DNA of 64,000 nt, taken from assembly GCA_016713825.1 (NCBI GenBank), contig JADJOJ010000012.1, positions 382,724-446,723 of the forward strand, given 5' to 3'. The notes beneath the pieces are model-generated. The model searched no databases and had not been told where the DNA came from. It saw nothing but the letters and a program-made list of their open reading frames with translations. How positions within the stretch are numbered: position 1 is the stretch's first letter; the number at the start of each line of letters is the position of its first letter. This DNA is from Candidatus Leptofilum gracile. Lineage in GTDB: Bacteria > Chloroflexota > Anaerolineae > Promineifilales > Promineifilaceae. Positions 55,181 through 64,000 of this stretch are shown piece by piece. The translations under genes and the position numbers were made by a program.

Positions 55181-56399
55181 GCCTGCACCTCCACGCTGAG
55201 TTGGGAATCTTCATCTTTGCTGTCTGTTGATGTATCTGCAGAAACGCGGCGGTTGGCGCGCTTGCGCACAAAGTAGTCGGTACTCACCACAAAAGCACCA
55301 CCAGCCCCAAAATGGCGGTGATGAGCACCTGGGGAATTTGGACGGCGCGCTGCATTTTGTCGCCACCTTACCAGGAGTCCGCCAAATAAAATCGAGGAGG
55401 GAATGATGCCGAGCGGGTGCAGCTTGCCAAACAGGGCCGCGACAATGCCAGAAAAGCCGTAACCTGCGGAAACGGCCGTTGGCTCAAACATCCGGTGGTG
55501 CAAACCCAAAATCTCTACCGCCCCCGCCAAGCCCGCAAACATGCCGCTGAGGGTCATGGAAAGCACCATCGTGCGCTCGACCATCATGCCTGCGTAGCGG
55601 GAAGCGTGCGGGTTTAGCCCCACCGAGCGGATGCGGTAGCCGATGGTGGTGCGCCACAGCAGCACGTATACCAAAATAGCTGCCAGCACCGCCAGAAACA
55701 GCCCCGTGTGCAGCCGGGATGGCTCAACGAGGACGCCGTATAATTCGGCCGTGTAGCCAGAAAGGCCAAGCTCTTCGGCAGATTTGGTCAGGCCGAGGGA
55801 TTGCGCTAAATCGGTAAAGCGGGTAAATCGTACAACCGCGCCAGGCGGGCGGAGTGGGAATATTGGTACCTGCTTCCAATTCGGCTGGATCAATCATGGG
55901 GCCGCGCAGCAGAAAAAAGCCAATTTGGATCGCTATCTGGTTCATCATGATGGTGCTGAGGATTTCATTTACGCCCAGCTTGGCTTTGAGATAGCCCGGA
56001 ATCGCCCCCCACACAGCCCCCATAAACGCCCCGGCCAGCAAGCCAATGACGATGCCCCAAAAAGCAGGAATATTTTCCCCCATCTGCACCACGATAAACG
56101 TGGTAAGCAGGGAACCGACAATAATTTGCCCTTCGGCCCCAATGTTGATGACGCCGCCGCGAAAGGCGATGGCAATGCCCAGACCCACCAGCATAAGGGG
56201 AATTGCTTTTACCAGCGTGTCTGAAAGGCCATTTTTGTTGCCAAAAGCGCCCACAAACAATGCCTGGTACGCTAAGTGGATTCACCCTTGTAGCAGCAGC
56301 GGCACTGCGCCAATGAGAAATGCAGCAAAAACGGCCGCAAACGGCAGCAGCGCATCAAACAGACGCTGGAAAAATACGCTGTCAAACCTGTTTTTGCAC
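55177..56399 (-). CDS. BMP-type ABC transporter permease 1, frameshifted
   Basis: About 400 residues of the first permease (NupB/YufP-like). GTG 56399 follows AGGAGG. Readable in successive frames are DALLPFAAVFAAFLIGAVP, ALFVGAFGNKNG, GVINIGAEGQIIVGSLLTTF, GVNEILSTIMMNQIAIQIGF, RIRSVGLNPHASRYAGM and AGYGFSGIVAALFGKLHPLG. The INIGAEGQ loop and the GLNP-A motif are family hallmarks. Frame breaks occur near 56388, 56280, 55860, 55360 and 55290. Works with permease 2 and the ATPase. Confidence 0.8.
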
Positions 56400-56565
56400 G
56401 CTCTCTCCTCCTAATAGGGGGTAAAACGCCGTTCTCCTCAATAAACTTTGCGCGTTTTACCAGCAAGCTCTCCCGGTTCATTCTATGATATTGTGATGGT
56501 GCGCTGAAACTTGGCGAGGCTGACTAAAAAGCCCAACCTCACCCTAGACAAGTTTGATACTGGTT

Positions 56566-56621
56566 GCCACAGAGGGCGCAAATTTAGGATATTGGGCTAT
56601 CCTCTTTGTGCCCTCTGTGGC
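56566..56621. repeat. 17-bp inverted repeat (GCCACAGAGGG type)
   Basis: Arms 56566-56582 (GCCACAGAGGGCGCAAA) and 56605-56621 match at 16 of 17 positions, in the gap between the PLP enzyme and permease 1. Possible transcript end or processing point within the operon. Confidence 0.7.
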
Positions 56622-56670
56622 CAAAAATCATTAAGATAATGCCTGGAGCAGGCCGGTTTTGGCATTGAAT

Positions 56671-58100
56671 TCATCGATTAGGAATCGATTTCAGCTGCCT
56701 TGCCGGGAATGCTTTCCAGTAATCATCGTCGTACCATTGGGCCTGAATTTCTTCGTAGGTTTTGCCTTGCTGTTCTACCCAGGTGTAATATTTTAGGTTG
56801 TGGATGCGTTTACGGCCGTAATACCCCAACTCTTCCACATAATCAATCGACTGACCCAGCAGATGCCGCTGGAACGCGCCAGCTGCGTCTAAAGCCGTAA
56901 ACTGGCCTTCACTTTCGTGCAGTTCCACCAGGCGGCTCTGGTACATCTCCATTGAATCTGTTGCCACCGTCATCACCACATCCCTGGCCCGTCAATTCAT
57001 AATACTTGGCAACACTGATGGCCGACAGCATGTTGGCAATGCCAGAAATGCCCAGCAGCGGCAGCTGCTCAACCAGCTCTGCCGAGACACCTTGCTCCAC
57101 CAAATATTCCTGGCCAGCCGGTTCATTAAACAGCCGCGTCAGCGCCATGCTAGACTCATCGTCGATGGCCATTACCATGTCGGTATTTTCACGTTGTGGA
57201 TCCACGGTACGTGCTTGTCGCCAATGCCCTCGATGCGGTGCGCGCCAAAGCCATTGTTCAGCAGGGTGGGGCATTGCAGCGCTTCGCTGGCGGCGATCTT
57301 GCTGTGCGGGTACAGCTTCAGGTAATCACCCGCGGCAATGGTGCCAGCTGAGGCCCGTGGTGACCACAAAACCGCGATAGTGGTCTTTGGCCCCATAATT
57401 TGCTTGAGCACTTCTTCCACGGCCGGGCCGGTTACTTCGTGGTGCCACAGGTAGTTGCCCATCTGGTCGAACTGGTTAAAAATCACCAAATCTTGCCCCG
57501 AGCGGCTGAGTTCCCAACATTTGTCAAAAATCTCTTTCACGTTGCTTTCTGTGCCCGGGGTTTAATCGTCTCGCCAGCCCACATTGGCCAGCCATTCAAA
57601 CCGCTCACGGCTCATCCTTCGGGCAGAATGGCGATTGATTCGCAAGCCAGCAGGTTAGAGTCGTAAGCGCCGCCGCGGCAGTAGTTGCCAGTGGAGGGCC
57701 AGACCGCTTTTGGGTGGTGGGGTCAAACTGCCCGGTTACCAGGGTGGGCGCACTGGCAACCAAACGCGGCACCAACTTTGTGTGCCCCGGTGGGGAAACC
57801 ATTTGCCCACAACCAGCACAATGCGGGCGTCAACGCCAGTCAGTTCAGAGGGCAGTTCCAGGTAGTTGACACCGCTAAAATCGCCGCCATGGGCTTGTGG
57901 CTCGTTGTGCCAGGTGATGCGGAACAGGTTGAGGGGGTTCAGGTCCCAAAGCCCCACGTTGTGCAGCCGTCGGCGGACGGTCCGGAATAAGCTGAGGGTT
58001 CCCCATTTGGCGAAAGGTGGGAACGATTATATTGCGTTCTTTGGCGCGCTCGATGGGTGCGAGCTAGCGCCTCTGCATTGATGGTTTGTAAATCAATCAT
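56671..58100 (-). CDS. Fold-type II PLP-dependent enzyme (cysteine synthase-like), frameshifted
   Basis: About 470 residues, read from ATG 58100 through several frames: ERNIIVPTFRQMGNP, VGLWDLNPLNLFRITWHNEP, a phosphate-binding-type STGNYCRGGAYDSNL, EEVLKQIMGPKTTIAVLWSP, GISGIANMLSAISVAKYYEL and VMTVATDSMEMYQSRLVEL. This is the PLP-dependent beta-subunit-like protein often found beside ygeW and ygeY. In the pathway it may release ammonia from an amino-acid product such as a diaminopropionate-like compound. It is not a clear YgeX orthologue. At least four one-base breaks. Confidence 0.75.
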
Positions 58101-58103
58101 ATT

Positions 58104-58181
58104 AAGTAATTGGTAAAGTTTATTGAGTAATTGAGTAAGGCTGGTCTTACATATGCCCAATTACTCAATGACTGAATTACA
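58104..58181. repeat. TAATT-type hairpin repeat
   Basis: Left AAGTAATTGGTAAAG and TTGAGTAATTGAGTAA, right CCCAATTACTCAATGACTGA. Between ygeW and the PLP enzyme, 4 nt from the latter's ATG. Confidence 0.7.
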
Positions 58182-58184
58182 TAG

Positions 58185-59149
58185 TTAAGACATGGTCAGC
58201 GCCATGACGGCTTTTTGCACGTGCAGGCGATTTTCGGCTTCGTCGTGGACCACGCTTTGCGGGCCGTCGATAACGCCGTCGGTTACTTTCGATGTTGCGG
58301 TCGGCGGGCAGGCAGTGCATGTAGATGGCGTCGTCTTTGGCCATGTCCATGCGCCGTTCGTCGGTGATCCAGTCGGTGTACTGCTTGCCGATGCGGGCCG
58401 ATTCTTCATGGTCGGTGGTGGTGAGCATGGCCCCCCAGCTCTTGGCATAATAACGTCAGCATCTTTGAAGCCAGCGTTGAAGTCGTCCAGAATCTCGAAG
58501 GCCTTTGTGGCGGCGGGCATGTTCTTTGGCTTGTTCTACGATGTCGGGCATCAGCTTGAATTCCGGCGGATGGGTGAGGCGCACGTTCATGCCGTAGCGG
58601 GTCATGAGCAGGATGAGGCTTTGCGGTACGCTGATGGGCTTTTGGTAGCTGCTGGCGTAGGCGTAGCTGACGTTAATCGTCAGGCCACGCGGATCGCCTT
58701 TTTTCTCGATGATGGTGAGCATGTCGGCCAGGATTTGGAAGGGATGGTAGACATCGCACTGCATGTTGAGGATGGGCACGCGAGAGGCGGCGGCCACGTC
58801 GCGGATATATTCGTTGCCGAAATCCAGTCACATTGGCGAATGGCGATACCGTCGTAGTAACGGCCGTAAATCTCCCCAATCTCCTTCGCTGTATCGCCAT
58901 GACTGATCTGCGTCGTGGTGCTGTCGATAAACGCCCGTGACCGCCCAGTTGGGCAATGCCCGCCTCAAAGCTAGAGCGGGTGCGGGTGCTGAGAAGAAAA
59001 GAGCATCGCTAAAACCTTGTCACGCAAGTAGGCGTGCGGCTAGTTCAGAGCGTTTCCGCTTCAGCTTCCAGGGCTATCCAGGACGGTATCGATCTCTTCG
59101 TCCATTCCTGGGTGGTGATCATATCTTTGCCGCGTAAATTTGTTTGCAT
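58185..59149 (-). CDS. ygeW: YgeW-like knotted carbamoyltransferase, frameshifted
   Basis: ATG 59149 (MQTNLRGKDMITTQEWT). Conserved pieces in successive frames: VAAASRVPILNMQCDVYHPF, SYAYASSYQKPISVPQSLIL, MTRYGMNVRLTHPPEFKLMP, FNAGFKDADVI, YMHCLPADRNIE and DGVIDGPQSVVHDEAENRLH. The HCLPAD motif and the order match the aspartate/ornithine carbamoyltransferase superfamily, and SYAYASSYQKPISVPQ is specific to the YgeW branch. About 321 codons, shorter than YgeW of E. coli, partly because of missing bases. Likely phosphorolyses or forms a carbamoyl product, yielding carbamoyl phosphate for ATP. Confidence 0.82.
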
Positions 59150-59231
59150 GTAATCGTCCTCGAAAAAGTATTGCTCCCCAAGGTTGCTTAAGAAAATAGG
59201 GGTTAAAGTTTATTTTGAGCATGGCGGGCAG

Positions 59232-60388
59232 CTAAGCGTAAAACTTGGTCGCTTGACCATCTTTCAGCGGCACGTGCTCATTAACGGCGTGGGCGTAAAT
59301 TTCATTGAGGGCCAAAACCAATGCTTAGGGATACCTAGCTTGCCTGTCCAGTAATTGCCATTGGTAGAGAAATCCCACATGCCCTGGCCAAACGAATCGC
59401 TGTCCCACAGCGCCTTCATCGTCTTTACGCAGCCTGCACAAAGGGATGTGCTTCTTCCAGCGCCAGGCGGGGAAATATTGTTCGTATGCGTACACAGCAC
59501 CGGTGTGCTGGGTTCGGGGTAAACCAACTTGCGGATTTCAAAATCTTTTCTGTTCTTCCGGGGATAATCGCCTTCGCTTTGCCCGCCAATACTCTTTCGT
59601 TTCGCCAAAAGTGACGCGGCGGTCAATGAAGATGGTGATTCATCTGGCACGGCGTTAGTGCTGGGGCTGACGCTGAAATGCGGGTAACGGTGACCCGGCC
59701 AAGCCCTAGAAAATCGTGCGGCACAAATCTTTTCCATTTTGGAAATGGCGTCGATGACGGGCAGCATCTTGTAGACGGCATTATCGCCCATGTGGTTGCT
59801 GGCGGCGTGGGCGCTTTTGCCTTTGGCGGTGATCTCCATTTCGATGCGCCCTTTGTGGCCGCGGTACACCTTCATGTTGGTCGGTTCGCCAATGACGACA
59901 AAGTCTGGGTGTACCCTTCCCAATCATGGAAGGCGCAGCCTAACGCCATCGCACCTATTCTTCAATGTTGCCAAGAACGTAGCAGGTGAAGCCATCCAGC
60001 AAGCCGAGGTCGCGGCCATGGCGGCCGTAAACCATGCCAGGGTGCTGTTCTTTTCATCCAGTGCGCCACGGGCGTAGAGCATACCGTCTTCTACTTTGCC
60101 TTCAGAAGGGGTCCCATTCCCATTAGGAGGGCCGTCAATACCTACCGTGTCGATGTGGGTATCGTAGAGTAAAATTTTGGGGCCGTTGCCAATTTTGCCA
60201 ACGATGGAGCCGTATTTGTCACGTAAACTTCGTCGTAAGTTGAGCTGGCGCATCTCTTCACCGATGCGCCTGCCAACCTCTTCGATGTCACTGTCCATGC
60301 TGGAATGGCAATCAACTTCGCGGAAGAGCGCAAATGTCCCTTCTTACGGTGGCGACACGCTGGTTGAGGTTCTGATGGTATCTTTCAT
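59232..60388 (-). CDS. ygeY: YgeY-like M20 peptidase-fold hydrolase, frameshifted
   Basis: About 390 residues from ATG 60388 (AGAGGAT upstream) to FYA-stop at 59232. Visible are ILLYDTHIDTVG (metal-binding His and Asp), MLYARGALDEKN (bridging Asp), FVVIGEPTNMKVYRGHKGRI, GKSAHAASNHMGDNAVYKML (dimerisation domain) and EHVPLKDGQA at the end. These match the selenium-linked YgeY hydrolase branch of the ArgE/DapE family. It would cut an amide or peptide-like intermediate. First gene of the leftward operon. At least four frame breaks, near 60340, 59990, 59915 and 59700. Confidence 0.82.
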
Positions 60389-60420
60389 TTGTATCCTCTT
60401 GACCTGAAAAAATTTGTTGA

Positions 60421-60426
60421 AGTATA
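60421..60426 (-). promoter_or_regulatory. Candidate -10 box for the purine-type operon
   Basis: Leftward TATACT, 33 nt upstream of the ygeY ATG in an AT-rich stretch. No convincing -35 at 17 nt, so an activator-dependent promoter is possible. Confidence 0.3.
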
Positions 60427-60532
60427 GCAACTGTTTTTAGACAAATTTTTAATATTCTAAAGTTTGTGCAGTATTATGTTGGGAAAGCTAATTTACCACA
60501 TTAGTCTGACAAATTTTGTACTTTATCACATT

Positions 60533-60549
60533 CTTGTCACCAGGACAAG
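60533..60549. promoter_or_regulatory. Inverted repeat CTTGTC-N5-GACAAG
   Basis: Perfect 6-bp arms (60533-60538 and 60544-60549) between the divergent ygeY and GntR-type regulator genes. Several further TTGTCA/TGACAA half sites lie within 100 bp. Candidate regulator site. Confidence 0.45.
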
Positions 60550-60617
60550 GAGAATCAAAGTTTTTGGCTAGAATTTGTAATGATACCGTGTAAAGGTCTG
60601 ACATTGTCATATTTTTT

Positions 60618-60633
60618 TGTGATAATTGTCACA
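60618..60633. promoter_or_regulatory. Candidate GntR operator TGTGATAATTGTCACA
   Basis: 14 of 16 bases obey the dyad. It lies 24 nt before the regulator ATG, where binding would give autorepression. The shared GTCAC core with the nearby site supports a common binder. Confidence 0.45.
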
Positions 60634-60656
60634 TTCTGTTCTACGTGATGAGAAAC

Positions 60657-61366
60657 ATGAACCAACCGAGAGTAAACATTGAACAAGTGGAAACAGCGTT
60701 CCGTGAGCGTATTCGGCGCCGGGGCAGGCTGGTGATAAGCCGCCGACGGAACTGGGGTTAACGGCCGAATTTGGCGTGAGTCGGGCAACGGTTCGTACGT
60801 GGTGCTGACGCGGTTAGGCAATGAGGGTTGATTGTGCGTCGGCAGGGTGCGGGACGTATGTAAACCAACGGGTGGGGAGGTGAATTCGCTGGGGCTGTTG
60901 GATTACGGCCGTCTCATCAGCGAATCTGCTACAAACCCACCATCCAGCGATTTCTATGGTGCAGCGTGGGGCCACGGGGAAGAGGCGGCTCAGCTAAATC
61001 TGGAACCAAACGATCCCATTTGGGTTTTGATGCGGCTGTTTTGGCAGATGAACGGCCGTTTATCCTGGCCACCAACCTCATCCCACAGGCGCTGTTTGTG
61101 GGGAAACTGATTTTTATGACGGCCATTTACCCTTGCACAACTTTTTTGCGGCAATATTGTCAGCAAACCATCGCCTACGCCATTTATGAAATTAGCCCCG
61201 TGCTGGCCGATGATGAAAAAGATTGTCCAGCTGCTGGGCTGCCAGCCCAGACAAAAGCTGCCGCAATTTGCCACCACCTTTTACAATGCCAGCGATGCGC
61301 CAATTGTGGGGCTGTACTTTCGATGATTCGGTGGTGAAGCTGCGCTTTATGCAGAGTTGGGTTTAA
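60657..61366 (+). CDS. GntR-type regulator with UTRA-like ligand domain, frameshifted
   Basis: Read across breaks, about 237 residues: an N-terminal winged helix (VNIEQVETAFRERIRR; TELAAEFGVSRATVR; GLIVRRQGAG) and a C-terminal UTRA/chorismate-lyase-like domain (LGLLDYGRLISES; DERPFILATNLIP). Faces away from the leftward gene set, so it is the likely regulator of the purine-type operon, sensing a base or pathway intermediate. Breaks near 60740, 60805, 60840, 60935 and later. Extent of the C-terminus is approximate. Confidence 0.72.
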
Positions 61367-61422
61367 CAAGTGCGGCGGCGTAAATCGTCATCTTTATTTT
61401 CCCCTACAATTCGTATTGCCAG

Positions 61423-62096
61423 TTAGGGTTCAAAAGCTATAAAACCGTTACAAAATTGATCCAGCCGCTTTTGCCAGGGCGTGGGTGGGCACTTCAGCAT
61501 CTTCGGCAGGATAGCCAACAACCAAGGTTGATGTAGGCCCGCTCGTTTTGGGGCGCTGCAGAAGCTCGCCCAGGAAGCCTGAACTGGGCTGGGGTGTGGG
61601 TGAGGCAAGCCAACCCGGCGTTGTGCAGCGCGGCAATCAAAAGCCAGTGGCAATCCCAACAGATTCTGCACGTAGTAATGCTTAACGCGCTCCCCATCAT
61701 CAGATAGGCCGTACGATTGGGCAAAGATGACGATAAGGCAGCCGCCTGGTTTCCGAGGGGGCTTTGTTGGCATCGGTGCCCAGGGGGCGAGCGCTTCTAG
61801 CCACTCTTCAAGGGCGCGTTCTGCGTAAAAAGTGCGCTCTTCTTCTTCAGCGGCCAGCGAATTTTGTTTTGGTTTGTGGATCGGTAACAACAACAAGTGC
61901 ACGGCTGCTGGTTGCACCGCTGGGGCGCCCGGCCGTTTCCAGGCATTTCGCGATTTGCCGTCCGGGGAACGGGCTTGTCGGCGAAGTCGCCGGTGCTGTG
62001 CCGCTGCTGCATCAGGTTAAAAAGTCGGCGGCGCGTTGGCGCATTTGGGGCTGGGGTAGGTTTGCATTTCAGGGGACGGAAGGAAACAGGCTTCAT
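61423..62096 (-). CDS. Nitroreductase family protein, frameshifted
   Basis: About 224 residues from ATG 62096. Pieces: RRRLFNLMQQRHSTGDFADK with KPVPRT, SGANQQP-like NQQP, EERTFYAERALEEWLEAL, IVIFAQSYGLSDDGERVKHY, HNAGLACLTHTP and GYPAEDAEVPTHAL. These follow the FMN-dependent nitroreductase pattern (RxSxxxF start, asymmetrical QP loop, C-terminal GYPA). Substrate unknown. Converges with the GntR-type gene. At least four one-base breaks. Confidence 0.72.
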
Positions 62097-62165
62097 CACT
62101 TTTTCTCCATGTATGATTGGGTATCTCTATATCTGAATAGTGGCCGTGTGAGGGAGTGACAAAAC

Positions 62166-63987
62166 CTATCTGCCCGCAGAGATTGGTTTTGGTTGCAGCT
62201 TTTCGGCCAATCTAATGGTATTGGCAAATCTGCTGGGAAAAGGCGGGCCAGCAATGCCTGGATTTCCAGGAATGCAGTATTGGTTTGTTCACGTAATCAT
62301 CCATGCCAGAGTCTAAATAAGTTGGCGTTCTTGGGGTTGGGCGTTGGCCGTAAGCGCGATAATTTTAAGGTTGGTTTTCGGCGGGAGCTCATGCCGAATT
62401 TTCAGGTTGCCGTCAGGCCGTCCGGTCTGGCATCTGAATATCCATCAGGATGAGGTGATACGGCCAGGTGCCCAACCGCTTTCGCGCCTCCAGCCCATTT
62501 TGCACAACATCTGCCTGGAACCCCAACCGATCCAGGAATGCGTACGGCCACTTTTTGGTTGATCATTATCTTCGGCCAAACAAAATTCGCAAGGGTGTGG
62601 CGTTGGCCAGAACGGGCGCTGCATCGTGGGCAGTTGCTCCAACCGACTTAATTTGCTGATGGTTTTGATGTACGCACTGCTACAAAAAGGTGCTGCCTTC
62701 GCCCGGTTCAGTTTATGATGCTGATGCCGCCTACCATTGTTTACTCAACTGTTGTTGCTGATGATGAGACCCAGCGTGATAAGGGCGGCGCGAAGTGGAG
62801 CTGTCTGCCTGCTGAACGGTTGGAACAGCTTGTTCCATTCATCCGGTTCACCAATGCCGCTGTCTCGCACGGAGATGAAGAGGTAGGCGGTGCTGGGGGC
62901 TTGAAAACGGCCGTAACCGTCATCGACACAATCCTCGTGGGTAAATTTAAGCGCGTTGCTGATTAAATTTCACAACATTTGCCGCAGCCGTATCTCATCG
63001 CACTTTGGATACTGGGGCACATCGGCGGCCTACGCTAAGTGAATTTAATCTTTTTGCCTCGCCTGTGGTTGAAAAAGATTGCCCTTCCTTAAAGCAATCA
63101 AGCAATCCACCCTCTCGATATTCTAACTCCAGCTTGTTCGCCTCTATTTTGGGAGAAATCCAAAATGTCGTTGATTACGGTCAGCAAAATATCGCCGCTG
63201 CTGCGGATTGTTTGCACAAATTCAGCTTGTTCGGTGGCATCTATTGCGTTTGCACAAGCAGGCTGGTCATGCCAATAACGCCATTGAGCGGGGTGCGGCT
63301 CGTGGCCTGGTGTTGGCCGCAAAAACTCCGATTTCCGCCTGGGTTGCCGCTCTGGCCTGCTCTTTGGAGACGGTGGTTTGGCGCAGTTCTTCAACGCTAT
63401 TTTAAGGCTTGCTCATTTTGCTTGGCGGTTTGCAGGGCGACATTGAGTTGATCGATGCTGAGTACGGTGATCACATAAACAATGATCGGGCTGATACGCT
63501 GCCGATACGCTGGAACCAACCGGGTCTTGCTGGTAGGGTTACGGCCGTTTCCAATGAAACCAAATACGACAACCTAATAAACCCAATCGAAAACTCAGTT
63601 AACAAGGTCGTTACGAGCGGCGGCCCAAGAGAACTCCCGCCAAAACCACAAAACTGGCAGCAAAATAAGGCCTGCAGTGCAAGACACCATCATTTTGCAA
63701 GTTTATTTATCAAAACAAATAAGCGTAAACCAAACGATCAGATTGGCGCTTGTTGGATATCTCTTTTCAGTAAAACCTAGGCGACAATTTGCACAATCAA
63801 TGGCAGTAAATGATTGGTTACGCGGGAGGCCACAACGGTTTTTGCAGAAACAGTGGTAGAAATGATGTTGTGCCGATAATTGCCGATGAATCGGCAACCA
63901 AAATCAGCAGGGTTAAAAGTTTCTCAGTGTGGCCATGCCTTTGTCCCAGAACTGCATCGGTTTAAAATTTCTAAGCTGGTTTGTCAT
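62166..63987 (-). CDS. Hybrid sensor histidine kinase with receiver domain, heavily frameshifted
   Basis: About 600 codons from a probable ATG at 63987 (MTNQLRNFKPMQFWDKGMAT). Pieces in order: N-terminal hydrophobic helices (LTLLILVADSSAIIGTTSF), KSEFL and SHE-RTPLNGVIGMT-like phospho-acceptor region near 63300, FVQTIRSSGDILLTVINDIL, NALKFTHE near 62950, RDSGIGEPDEWNKLFQPF near 62850, then a receiver domain with ILLAEDN near 62580, ILMDIQMPD near 62430 and DDYVNKPI near 62260. Signal and target unknown. Very many frame breaks, so residue-level reading is unreliable. Confidence 0.65.
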
Positions 63988-64000
63988 ATCGGCATTGCTC

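Noticed and set aside
56671..58100. Naming the PLP enzyme as YgeX diaminopropionate ammonia-lyase
   Set aside because: It is fold-type II like YgeX, but readable segments do not match the YgeX sequence pattern I know; a generic call is safer.

Overview
The window looks like a chromosomal contig of a filamentous or sludge-type Chloroflexota bacterium (Anaerolineae/Ardenticatenia-like). This is inferred from the gene families (UMF1 MFS carrier, PepF, Rab-like GTPase, LysM lipoprotein, lipoproteins with Pro/Thr linkers), from moderately high GC, and from two sequence habits. One is a highly iterated palindrome, ACGGCCGT, inside and between genes. The other is a set of short-unit hairpin repeats in most intergenic gaps. 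No rRNA, tRNA or CRISPR array was seen.

Layout. 0-6.2 kb: two paralogous TPR proteins (one with a C39-like peptidase domain), a histidine phosphatase, a P5C-dehydrogenase-like aldehyde dehydrogenase, a class III aminotransferase and a PNPOx-fold protein. 6.3-14.5 kb: AMP-binding ligase, UMF1 carrier, oligoendopeptidase F, membrane GAF histidine kinase, LysM lipoprotein. 14.8-18.6 kb: an ECF sigma factor followed by a zinc-finger anti-sigma protein whose outer part is two solute-binding-protein domains, then a signal peptidase remnant. 18.6-26.6 kb: a MacAB/Lol-type ABC export locus (FtsX permease, adaptor lipoprotein, two ATPases, one with an AbrB tail), interrupted by an IS3-family element. 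26.6-32 kb: Gfo/Idh oxidoreductase, two class C-like serine hydrolases and small membrane proteins. 32.3-39.4 kb: an NTT/MFS-HEAT-cNMP fusion, a metal P-type ATPase with its MerR regulator, and a lone receiver domain. 39.8-45 kb: DEAD helicase, propeller/Calx-beta secreted protein, Rab-like GTPase and a possible partner.

45.1-60.4 kb: one long leftward gene set reading, in transcription order, YgeY hydrolase, YgeW carbamoyltransferase, fold-type II PLP enzyme, two BMP-type ABC permeases, a double-domain BMP binding protein, a CodA-like deaminase, the BMP-type ABC ATPase, a fused Fe-S/molybdenum hydroxylase of the xanthine dehydrogenase family and an LLM flavoprotein. A GntR/UTRA-type regulator diverges from it. 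This reads as uptake and anaerobic breakdown of purines or related bases, comparable to the selenium-linked ygeW/ygeY/xdh clusters of enterobacteria and clostridia. 61.4-64 kb: a nitroreductase and a hybrid histidine kinase.

From about 50 kb rightward nearly every gene is broken by one-base indels, several in homopolymers, while protein conservation continues across the breaks. I treat these as likely consensus errors near a contig end rather than gene decay, and give whole-gene coordinates spanning the breaks.
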